A stretch of DNA of 64,000 nt from contig CM060734.1 in the NCBI GenBank assembly GCA_030704615.1, forward strand, positions 7,254,001 to 7,318,000. Direction: 5' to 3'. Numbering within the stretch: position 1 is the first letter of the stretch; the number at the start of each line of letters is the position of its first letter. The notes below the pieces were generated by a model. It made no database searches. It was given only the letters and a program-made list of their open reading frames with translations, and was not told where the DNA came from. Below are positions 54,102 to 64,000 of the stretch, one piece after another. This DNA is from Takakia lepidozioides. Its lineage: Eukaryota > Streptophyta > Takakiopsida > Takakiales > Takakiaceae. A program made the position numbers and the translations under genes.

Positions 54102-55198
54102 CTATTTCCCGCCTACGTTTAGCTGCTCGTCGTCAACAGATCTGACAGGCTCGCCAGAATCAGGATTTTGATTGGAAGGAGGTGAAGGTGGCGGCGGGTT
54201 GAAAACAATGGGAAATTTGGTGACTCGAGGCTTGTCAGCCAGGATATTTCGCTGCACGCGATTGATGAGAACTTTGGCAGGAGGTTCTTCACGCAACTGC
54301 TCATCCCAATACTCGTTGCTAACATAGTAACCCACTCTGATAAACTCCTGCCCCATGTAAGAACAAGTCAACAACAGCACTGTCACCCCAATGATGTCCT
54401 CGTCGGGAATCTTCTCCGGCACTGGAGGTTCCGCCTGTAGCCAATGACATCAAATTCCACGCGAAGGTTAGGTCTCTGACTATCATTCTCTGATCGTGGC
54501 TGTATTCTGTGGGGGTAAATCCCTGCAAGGCTATTCCACTAGTTGCAATCGCGAAACACTCATGCGATGCATGTCCCATCCTCTGCATTTGTGTCTAAGT
54601 TCCTAAAATGACTAGTTCTTCCATGAGACTATCTCTGCGGTGAACAAACCTTCCTATCATTGTCACTTTTCCTTCTCGAGCAGTTGTGCAAATGGAAGGA
54701 GGCTCTGACGGTACCTGGAACACAAATCGGTAATTTCCCACATTTACAGGTCCCACAAGCACACTCTCCAAAACTTGGTCATATTTCTCATCCTCGGCGG
54801 ATCCCACGTAGATCAGCTTCCATTCCAGGTCTGCACAAATCCTTCCCATCACCCCCAATATCACATGCCAATCCGAATGGTGCTATGTACAGGATGGTCC
54901 ATCGGATCTCGCTTAGTCCAAAATTAGCTTATTCACATGGAGTATACACAAAGAATCTCGAAGGTGTAAGGAAATCAAACTTCAAATCATGCTTTGGATT
55001 TCGACCCTTCATGTACACCGATGATCCATCAGAAGAGCTGTCCAGTCATCGCTTTCAGCGCAAGGAGCTGGAAAAGGTGTAATTCTCACCATATTTCAAA
55101 GGTACAAGACACTCGTAGGATATCTCGAACTGAAAGGGGTTGACAAACATAGACGGATTGTCGAGCACCGTCACGTTGGTTACATTCACAGCACTCAT
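54102..55198 (-). CDS. ASF1: ASF1 histone H3-H4 chaperone, three exons
   Basis: Minus-strand exons 55,198-55,090, 54,830-54,715 and 54,434-54,102 join to 558 nt (185 residues plus stop). Splice sites are canonical: G|GTGAGAA...GTGCAG|AC and CAG|GTACCG...CTACAG|GCG; phases 1 and 0 match. Start MSAVNVTNVTVLDNP, then NPFQFEISYECL, DLEWKLIYVGSAED, YDQVLESVLVGPV, IIGVTVLLLTCSY, GQEFIRVGYYV, VQRNILADKPRVTKFPI: the full ASF1 immunoglobulin-like core, followed by a short Pro/Asp-rich tail usual for plants. In other eukaryotes it delivers H3-H4 to CAF-1 and HIRA in the nucleus during replication and transcription. No defects seen. It is the only intact conserved host gene in the window. Confidence 0.97.
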
Positions 55199-58092
55199 TG
55201 CTCGGCCTCCCAGCTTCTCCTGGTTGATGAAAACCAACCCTCCTGCGTTTATTCCACTAAAAACCCTATCATGCGGGATGCCTCGTCTCTCATCAGCAGG
55301 TCGGGGTCATCCTCTGAATGATTACATTCCGGCTGAGTCAGTGCTGACAAGCTCTCGATGAAATGCAAAAATTCTGGCGGGGGCGAAGAAAATCACGATC
55401 CTCTACGGTTCCCGACCTTCACACCAAGGCAGGTGGTCTTAATGTTGGGGCCAAAGGCACAAGCACAGTTTGTAACTTGATCCTGGAAAACCCTCGTACT
55501 AATAGAAACGGTGCTTCCTCTTAAGCTCCGGCGGTTGAGAAGGGGCGACTTTCCTCTACAGCACTGTCTTGTGAGGGAACGGATGCTCAATTTGACACCT
55601 TATCTCCGGTGCCTTCAACAACACGTAATCACAGCGAGAATCTTCCGCAAACCCCTGTTCTCGCATAAGTGCGGTGGCCGGCTCCGGGGAGGTGTATGGC
55701 AAAGGTGAGGTCGATCTTCTCGACGACAATCACGGATTTCCGAAAGAATCTTGCACCCACTAACCAATTTGTTCTCCAAAGAAGCCACTGTTGCATCGGG
55801 ACAAGAAACCCAACTAGAATTCCGCCCCTAAGTCACAAAACAGCATATGGGTTCTCACAACAGCAGGAATCCCCAGTCTCCAGAGCGCAAATAGCTCCTA
55901 ACCCCTGTCTCTGAGAAAATAATGCACTCGCTCTCTCTCCTCTGTCTCTCCCCTGGAATGAAAGGTTACATAGTGATACAGTGTCTAGGGCTTGATTTGT
56001 ATACTCCAGGCAAAGGTCTAGTCTGCTTTCCAAGATTTCGCGCCTCCTCACCAGTTTCGCCGCGGGTTGCATGTTTTGCCACTATTCCATCTTTGCAAAG
56101 CAAATGTTCAGATACACTCTACGAACCACCCACCAAAATGCAAATGCTTCCATCGATCACACACATCGGGGCCCAACTTTTGAGCTGGACATTCAAACCG
56201 AGAGTTTGTTGTGAAATTCTTGGTGCGTGCAATCAAAGCTTGCAACAAACAATCAGACGAACAATCAAAGATTGTTTGATCCAAGCCCATACTTACAAAT
56301 TTGTTCAGGGATTTGAAAAAACACAGCGGGAGATTTGGCGAAACCCCAACATTCAAATGAGCGCGGGTTGGCGCCCCCTTTCTCCCGCGCTCCCCTCATC
56401 GAAGTCTACGTATCCATATATACATAACTAGATACATACCGACATACACACATATGTATGTAGTGTGTACTAGGTATTCCATAGTTCATATACGTATACG
56501 TATATGGGAAGGTGTCGCAGTTCCCTAATTTTCCGACATAGGGTTGCCTGATTTACTTCTCAATTGCTTGCTTATTTGATTTGATTCGGAAAAAAAAAAA
56601 TCTATGAACGTTGGAAGGATGCACACTCAGATCGTCGGATGAGCATACCTGTTGGTCGTGTTGCACCCTTCTGTGATGGGCTTTTGGGTTTTGTGGAGGA
56701 CTGCACTGCACCTGTTGTTGTGATTTGTATGATTTGCAGTAAAACAATGTTGTGATTCGAAGGCAGAAAGACTTCAGGGATAATCCAAGGTATGCGTCTT
56801 TTGATTCGAGCTAGAGACAAATTTCGTGCTCTTACATGCGACGGACACATGGTTGAACAATAGAATCCAGCTGATGTAAGGGAGTTCATGGAGGCTGCAA
56901 GCTGCAGCCACAATTGTTTGCACCATCAGCAAGAATAAGAATACGTTACTTTCATGCTCCACACCACTCCTCTCATCACAACTGTTGTCTCTTTTCTGTC
57001 ACTTGTTCACAAAGGGGCCTGTGTCACTTGCTACAAGAGGACCATACAGGTTTGTCTATACACGCTTGACAGTAGCCGTCAGCAGAACACTCCATATCAA
57101 CAGATTATTTTTTCAATCCCATTCCATCACAGTAAATCATGTATTGCACTGATAAAAATGTTAGAACAGCATGTTGAGTCGCACGGGCCAGCTATCCCTC
57201 AGGAATTTAGGGCACCACGACGGCTAGACCACCGTTCATCTGGAGGACATCATTACCGCCCTGTATACCGTATGGTGAACTGTGGCCAGCACAGATGCCC
57301 TATAGAACCGTGAACGAATACGAAGTAGCCAACGAGTCACTGCTTGTGTTAAACTCCGAGATGTACGCTCCAGATCACCCCACCGACCGTGGTAATCATA
57401 CACCACTAACCATCGATCATAACATGGAGGCAGAACGACAGCGCAATCCAACAGATTGCCAAAAGACGGCGGATGATAAGGACAAAGCCATTAAACCAAA
57501 CTGCAAGTACTACGCACACGCCGCCCATCTAAAAACAGACCACGTACCAAAGTGGATGAACACATCCAAGATGGATGAACATAAACTAACCGAAATCGGA
57601 CAATCATCAACGACCATCAGTTCGATCCAAAACAAATCATGAAGAAAACACCAACGGAAGAAAATCAGGCACAAAAGGGATGAAGTTTTCTCAAAACCGT
57701 TACCAGAAGCTAAATGCTTCTTGGTAAGCCTAGGCCCAACAATTAAAGCTAACTGCGCTTTAAACCTAGGGAAACAGCAGGACAAAATTACCTCCACGAG
57801 AACCTTGAGAGAAGTTAGAGGAGAAGCCTACAGAGGAGAACCCCTACTTAAACCCAGAAACGAACTCCTCACCTTCTCTTCCGCAAACTGGAAATTGCTG
57901 TCTACACAACTTCCAGTGTGCTTCATACTGCTTATGATACAGGAATTGGTGCTTCAATTCCTTACAGCAACCGCAAGACTAAGAGAAATGGCAGGCACCA
58001 AGCGGAAGGCACCAAGTTTTTATGCGCAAGTGAATTTCAAAATCAGCTCGGCGTTGCGGAAGATTGAGTAGGACACAGAGACATAGGAGACG
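55199..58092. other. ASF1 upstream region and intergenic DNA
   Basis: No conserved coding exon recognised. 56,400-56,510 is rich in ATAC/GTAT dinucleotide-like words. The ASF1 promoter should lie just above 55,198 but no TATA box is obvious. Confidence 0.4.
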
Positions 58093-58530
58093 TTGGACAG
58101 TCTTGGCCTGCGATACTTCATCACCACGCTGGACTGGAACCTTAAGCACAACGAGCTGTGCAGGGAGTTCTTGGAGAATTACAACAACAGCACTCGGAGC
58201 ACAAATGTCCGCGACACACATATTCTGCTGACGGAGAAGTACTTAGCAGAAGTGTTTCACCTTTCCAGTCTGGACGTACCGGCGCACAACGGCAAACCTC
58301 CAAGGTTTGTACTTGCAGATTTGTTTGAGAATCTCAACCAAGCAGATCAGGGCTACACATGCAGTCACAGCAAAAGCCTCGGCTTTAGGAAGATAGCCTC
58401 GGTACTTAACACGTTGCTTTGCCTCAGGCAAAACCACAACTACTGTACCAAGGAGCTAATCCATCAAGTGTTGATTTGCCTCAATGGGCAAATCGTGAAT
58501 TGGGCAAGCTTCTTATTGAAGACATTATAG
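58093..58530 (+). CDS. unknown protein fragment
   Basis: 145 codons, with the same frame readable upstream through two stops from about 57,988 (MAGTKRKAPSFYAQVNFKIS). Contains YFITTLDWNLKHNELCREFL, LLTEKYLAEVFHLSSLDVPA and FRKIASVLNTLLCL. The pattern is helical and protein-like, resembling plant element-associated proteins of unknown function. No catalytic motif. Possibly a decayed element. Confidence 0.35.
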   Translation: MDSLGLRYFITTLDWNLKHNELCREFLENYNNSTRSTNVRDTHILLTEKYLAEVFHLSSLDVPAHNGKPPRFVLADLFENLNQADQGYTCSHSKSLGFRKIASVLNTLLCLRQNHNYCTKELIHQVLICLNGQIVNWASFLLKTL

Positions 58531-58942
58531 ACTTCCTTTGCCCACCACAGGTGATGGAAAGAAAAAAGTAATGGACGTGGGGAGGGTATATTCTAGAAAA
58601 AAGGTAGAAAACAGCCACGTGAGATTCTAAAATGGTAAAGCAATGAAGAAGGACGAAATAGGTGGGAGTGACCAAATGGAGAGCGGACAAAAACTCTCCC
58701 CTCCCCCCCCAAGCAAACATCTTTGCGCCTTGCGTTGGCAAAAGTCCGAAAACTACAAAAAACCAAGGAACCACTCTTACGGAGGAGCAAAAATGAACAT
58801 GGGGGGGGGGGGGGTAGGGGTTATATAATCCCCCAAGAGGCATGTGCATGAGGAGGCAATCGTGCCTCGGCACGTGTCCACGCGACTGGCCAGTTGCGCG
58901 AATCCATGCTTTTTTCTGGGTGTTTCTTTAAAATAAAACTAT

Positions 58943-59590
58943 AGGCGATCGCCGAAATTGGGCGGTCGCATACACTTTGATAAATGAAAAACAAGCGACT
59001 ATCTATATTCGGCGGTCGCTTTAGTTTAAAAAAAAAAAAACCTACGACTGCCCTCATTCGGCGGTCGCTCCTAACCAGTAATAAAAAATACTTGCGATCG
59101 TCAATATACGGCGGTTGCTTCTATTAAAAAAAACTAAATATTTGCGACCGCCGATATTCGGCGGTAGTTTTAATTTAAAGAAAATCATAAATACCTGCGA
59201 CCGCCGAATTTCGGTGGTAGCAGATATTTAATTTAATAATTAAATATAAGCGACCGCTGCACTTAATTAAATATCTGCGACCACCAAAATTCAGCGGTCG
59301 CTCAGATAAATTAAATATTAGCAAAACTGCCAAAATGCAAAAATTCTATCAAAATTCATATACAAATAAATATATGCGACCGCCGAATTACGACGGTTGC
59401 TTGTGTTTACAAAAACATAAATTGAAGCGATTGCCGAAATTTGGCGGTTGCTTGAATCATATATCTGAAATTCGGAGGTCGCTAATATTTAAATACATAA
59501 ATATATACATGCGACCGCCAAATTACGACGGTCGCTTGTGTTTTACAAAAACATAAATTGAAACGATCGCCGAAATTCGGCGGTCGCTTG
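58943..59590. repeat. palindromic tandem array, about 12 units
   Basis: Core GCGACCGCCGAATTCGGCGG followed by TCGC, occurring about every 50 bp with AT-rich spacers (TAAATTAAAT-like). Cores vary by one to four bases but both arms tend to persist. A G13 run lies just upstream at 58,801-58,813. Confidence 0.85.
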
Positions 59591-59705
59591 AATCTTATAT
59601 ATCTGAAATAATAATGTTTATAAAATAGAATAAACACATGTCCACGTGTGCTATACACCATGGCTACCATGTCATTCATACCATGTTATACAATCTCTTC
59701 TTTGT

Positions 59706-60510
59706 AAGCAAAGCTACTAGTCATGGACTCGGTAATATCGAATTTTTCGGTGATCATTGTTTAATCAAGTCACTTGATGAGACTGGTCAATCTTTAAAGA
59801 CACTGCGATGTAAGTAGGAGGGCATCTTTATCCAGTTGGAGTAGGCCTTGTTCATTGTGTTCCTAAACACTACACGCAATCTTCTGATATGTGTGACAAC
59901 CCAACCCCTAATTTGCAGATTGTCTTATGGCATCATAGGTTAGGGCATTTGCATCTGAATGCAATAAAACAGATGCAACATTCAGAGATGGTTGTGGGTC
60001 TAGATGGAAAACTTACAACTCTACCTCTTTGTGAAGGGGTGTATAATCGGTAAACATCATTTGACCAATTTTTCTACCGAGTCAAGTTCCAAAACCACAA
60101 TGTTATCAGAGCTAGTTCATACAGACATATGTAGCCCAATGCAAACACAATCCCTTGGAGGTGCAAGATACTTTGCACTCTTCATCGATGACTATTCTCG
60201 ATATGCAATTTTTATTTCCTTTGAAATAAATCTGATGTGTTTGATAGATTTAAAGCCTACAAGCTGGCTTTAGTCGAATATCAGACTGGACGGACAATAT
60301 TCAGAACCCGTAGGTCTGATAATGGCGGGGAAGTTATTTCTAGCGAGTTCAATACCTTCTGTGAGGTGCATGGCATTGCCAGGCTATTTACCAACTCTTA
60401 CACACCCCAACAAAATGGAGTCTATGACCGAAAAAATAGAACCTTGATGGAATCTGCCCGAAGAATGCTCGAGTTAGCATGGGGGGCTCTCTTATTCAAG
60501 AGAGTCTCTA
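59706..60510 (+). pseudogene. Ty1/copia protease remnant and integrase fragment
   Basis: GLGNIEFFGDHCLI (pre-integrase), the zinc domain LWHHRLGHLHLNAI...LCEGC (HHCC), catalytic Asp in LVHTDICSP, Asp in RSDNGGE, and GVYDRKNRTLMESARRM, where the usual catalytic Glu (GVAERKNRT) is Asp. A frameshift lies at ~60,235 inside the core. Homology ends near 60,510. No LTRs seen. Confidence 0.9.
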
Positions 60511-60639
60511 AGTCCAATGGCTTGGCAACAAATAATAAGCTTTGGCTTTGGAAGTGCCTTTGTGAGCAAATCAGCCCACATGTCTTCTGTCGCACAATAA
60601 CGTAATATATCTCTCACTCTAAACACTAATGTTTGAGTG

Positions 60640-61972
60640 TTAGTATTTTTGAGCAGAAATCAGCAGGGAGAGACAATGCTTGGAGAGAGATCGGGCTGTG
60701 ACCCGCATTGTATTGGTAGGACTGAGTAGCCAGGCACCCCTGTTGGGGGATCGCCTTGTTAGTATAGCATACGAAGGGAGAATTCCGGATGAGCAGTGTG
60801 TCGTTGTGTCCTTGTGATTGGTGGTTTTATTGCTTTTTGTGTGGTTCAACAATAGGTCCTGCCCCAACGTGCTACGCTGTGGTTCCATAGCGCAACCATC
60901 GGAGGGCAAGAGTGGGATTTCAGGAGGGGCAGAGCAGGTGACAATGACACTTTTGGTCATTTCTTTCATTGAAATTGTGAGTATGATCTCGGCTTTGATC
61001 CAGGCTTTGTCAGGGGATTGCGCGAGGTTTGCTTCGGAGAGTATGTCGGAGAGTTTTAGCATAAGGTGTGAGGATGTTGGTTGGAAGTGCTTTAGGAAGG
61101 TGACTATGTTATTGTGGGGGAATGGGTGATAAATTCTAGATTGCGGCGATGGAACATGTATGGGTGGAATAGGTCTTAAGGGGATGAGGGATGGTGGGAT
61201 GGTTACTGAAACGGGATAATGGGCTGAGTTGCATAAATTATTAATGTGCACATGACTGTTAAGGTACGTTGGGATGTCATTTTGTGTCTTGAGGTAGAAG
61301 CCGTCAAGAAGGCTTAAGGATGAGTAATTGAGTCCACCTTGTCTGGAATAATGGTGATTGGTGGGTACGGAGGTGATGTGATTGAGTAAATTTGGCCCAT
61401 TCCTGGTCTGCGGGGGATGTTTTGTGTATACCGTGACCCATGAGGGCAATGTCCCTGGTGAAATCGCCTGCTAGAATGTAGTGCTGGGAGTGGATGGAGG
61501 AGTGGGTTAGTATGTTGGAGATAGTGACTAGGATATCACGGATCAGGGGGAGATCTTCGACGTGTGAGGGCATGTACAAGTGTATAAGGATAATGGGGGG
61601 GAGCGCGGGGAGGTGTAGTTTGATGATTTGAAGGTGTGATCGGAGGGGGAGAGTGATAGGTATTTTGACCGTGGTGCAAGGGGAGTGATGGGTGCGGAGG
61701 ATATCAAAAGCCACCCCGCCCCGGGTAGGATGGTATGGCGTGGAGCGTCTAGTTAGGCACTGTGCGGCTGTGAATGAGTTACCATACAACATATAGTAGG
61801 TTGGAAGCAGTTTGTCGATATAGGAATTATTGGGGTTGTGTGTGTTGAGTTTAGTTTCTTGTAATAGGATGATATGTGGGGGTGTAGAATCCGTGAGATA
61901 GGAAGGTAGACAGGCTTCGTAGGAAGAATGAGCGAGGACCAGCTTGACCAAGCTATCCTTGCTCTTGTACAC
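60640..61972 (-). pseudogene. LINE endonuclease fragment, non-L1-plant type
   Basis: Minus strand, two overlapping frames joined near 61,400. IILLQETKLNTHNP (Glu), GGVAFDILRTHHS, HYILAGDFTRDIALMG (Asp), TQLLILKPS, then LLNHITSV...NSAHYPVSVTIPPSL. The last motif is normally SDHxPV; here Asp is Ala, so even this piece looks inactive. Sequence after the endonuclease is Pro/His-rich and no reverse transcriptase follows. It is not close to the L1 at 47,430-51,995. Confidence 0.75.
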
Positions 61973-64000
61973 TACACGAGGGGAGAGCGTGAATTTTACA
62001 CATTGCCCTTGCGTAACTAGTCTATTAGAGCTGATCGGGAGGGCTTTGACGCGGTTCTAGCGAGAGGGTAATGAAGAAGAGCTACCAAGTGGACGTTAGC
62101 CTTCGTAGTACGATAAGAAGTCGTAGCTTCTGGTGGTAGTTCGTTTGAGGGAAAGGAGGAGGCAGGTAGTAATTAAACAACAACAACTGCCCTAGACAGA
62201 TTGACAAAGGATAAGGCGGCCTCCATCCGCTTTCAAGCCAAATGCAAACAAATACATCTGCGCCAAACCCCCAACCAAAAAGTGGCTAATTGACAGCATT
62301 GTTACCCCGGCTGCCACTTATGGTTGTGAATTATAGGCACATGGTGTCCCAGTTTCCTAGTGGGAAAAGAATGTGGAATGAGTCATCTTTCTCCAAACAA
62401 TGCTTGGCGCCAGAGGCACAACTCCATCTCACATCCTAGGTGCAGAGTTCGCATGTTGTTGAAAAAAAACGTAGATAGAACAACAAAGAGGATTGTATAG
62501 AAGCTCTCCACCCAACCATAGAAGCATACAACATGAACAACTGATATGTGGCTTCACCCCCGAGCTTCTTATATAGTTCTAGCTAGGCTAAAAGCAATCG
62601 CCATTTAGAATTACTTTTACTATATGTGTTAAGTAGTCCCATAATGGACTAAAGTACGACGCCTCCCCAAGGAAGCGTAACTTATGGAATCACTTCACTC
62701 CCCAAGGGCTACAGCCTTCCGCTAGGAAGGTGGACACCTTCATGACACACCAGACCGTGGTGTGAACCCACAAAGAACAATTCTCGGAACATTAGGGGTG
62801 TCAATTTCTGCTACGATTGTCGAATCTCTGCCACTTCAACTTTGACGACAATTTCAGTATCCCATGTACAGCCATTTTAGTTGGCATGTTATTGCTACCA
62901 CACTAAAGTGCTGAAATTTCTATCACGCTTTGAATTTGCTCTCATTGCAAAGGCCAGTGAATTGATTAGTCAGCTAGTGTGAACAGGTTTGTGATCTGAA
63001 ATAGTCTAGCCAAGGACATGATCCCTCAGTCAAGTTCTTTAGCTTCATGTTATGTATTAGTACCTTCCAGCAGTCCAACTAGTCTTCTCACAATATCAGT
63101 CTCAAACTCTGATGCATAGAGAGACTTCATTAATATTCCTTGGGGAAAATTTCAGGAACTAGTAGAGAGACCTACTTAGCTTGCATTTCCTGATCCCTGG
63201 ACTCTGTGAGGGATGATTTGACATGAAATCTCAGATATTGAGTTCCAGCTAATCTGTTGCTGTCTAACTGAAGCCACCATGGACACTTATCAAATGTTTT
63301 CACCCCAATTCGAGCCTCTTGTTTGTCTCTATATTTGATACAACGCTTACAAGTTACTTGGCTTTCCAAAATAAGCTGTAGGGTGAATACACGAAGTGGC
63401 ACAATAATTTGTTGTTGTTTACCTGCAGTTCCAGGTGACCACACCAGTCCAATTGACGGATGGCCACTTGCCATCGACACTCCATTTGCAAGTGCGAGAA
63501 GTGCAAGTTCAGTCGTGGAGAGATGTCAAACTGCACTGACGGGCAGTAAGACGTGCAGCGCACGTGAATGCGATTATTCCCAGATACTCATCTACACAAC
63601 AGGATGCCCTGTCTACATAACTTTGGTAATGCATTTTGATATGGCTGACATGGACTTAGTGTAAGGTGCAGACGTTGGAAGTCAATTTTACATTCAACAT
63701 ATCATATGGTGAATCCTGAAGGGACACAACTCTTACACATTAAGTTGTGATCTGTGTGACTTAGACCTATTGGTTGTATGAATAGTCAATGCTCAATTAC
63801 TCTCTCTCTCTAATTTCTACAAGACTGAAGACTGCAGGCGCCAATATGCCAACGTCCAAGTCCAAGCCATGCTTACCAGAGTTCTCTGCAAATATGTGCG
63901 GTATGCTAGATGCCGGTGGTTCTGAGCGTGTTCGCAACTGATTCTTCACTATTGTAGGTGGGCAAGTCCACCTTCCCGCCGGAAGGCAGTAGTCCTCCTT
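61973..64000. other. no gene recognised
   Basis: Short frames only, including 63,172-63,480 (minus) and 63,323-63,664 (plus), without motifs. No RNA gene or repeat family identified. Confidence 0.4.

Noticed and set aside
58943-59590. Regularly spaced repeats suggesting a CRISPR array
   Set aside because: Repeats are diverged palindromes, spacers are AT-rich and similar to each other, no cas genes are present, and the context is eukaryotic.

Overview
The window looks like nuclear DNA of a streptophyte: a charophycean green alga such as Chara or Klebsormidium would fit, and a bryophyte or other early-diverging plant cannot be excluded. The clearest host gene is a three-exon ASF1 histone chaperone (minus strand, 54,102-55,198) whose sequence is strongly plant-like. 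Almost everything else is transposable elements in several layers of nesting, plus tandem arrays of palindromic repeats. The species guess is inference.

The main content (1-27,710) is three damaged copies, here called A, B and C, of one unusual Ty3/gypsy-type LTR retrotransposon. Its polyprotein order is gag with two zinc knuckles, aspartic protease, a cytosine-5 DNA methyltransferase (closest by eye to DNMT3/DRM), reverse transcriptase, RNase H, integrase, and a C-terminal PHD finger. Copy A runs 1-5,761 and resumes at 25,034-27,710. It is split by a 19.3-kb insertion (5,762-25,033) that carries copy B. Copy B is itself split in gag by a 6.0-kb insertion (11,769-17,777) carrying copy C in reverse. 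Removing each insertion with one copy of its 4-bp target duplication restores the interrupted reading frame exactly. Both insertions have termini TGTCAAG... and ...GCACGACA. The first lies on a long-armed foldback element, the second on an 85-176-bp LTR-like sequence. No copy keeps an intact methyltransferase.

27,711-32,060 holds a copia remnant with a primer binding site, a GC-rich repeat, a truncated foldback copy and a transposase-like gene with a possible upstream exon. 32,331-41,450 is a satellite-like array of 22-24-bp palindromes in roughly 209-bp higher-order units. A 6,970-bp chromovirus (LTRs, primer binding site, GGAAA duplication, chromodomain) is inserted cleanly into it. 41,749-43,769 is a fragmentary spliced gene with a ParB-like DGNHR motif, cut by a second gypsy family (43,770-46,745; another fragment lies at 268-1,335). 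47,430-51,995 is a degenerate plant L1 LINE. After ASF1 come a mostly featureless stretch, a second palindromic array (58,943-59,590), a copia integrase fragment (59,706-60,510) and a second LINE endonuclease fragment (60,640-61,972). The last 2 kb contain nothing I recognise.

All transposon reading frames carry stops or frameshifts, so the window shows decayed elements around one convincingly intact host gene.
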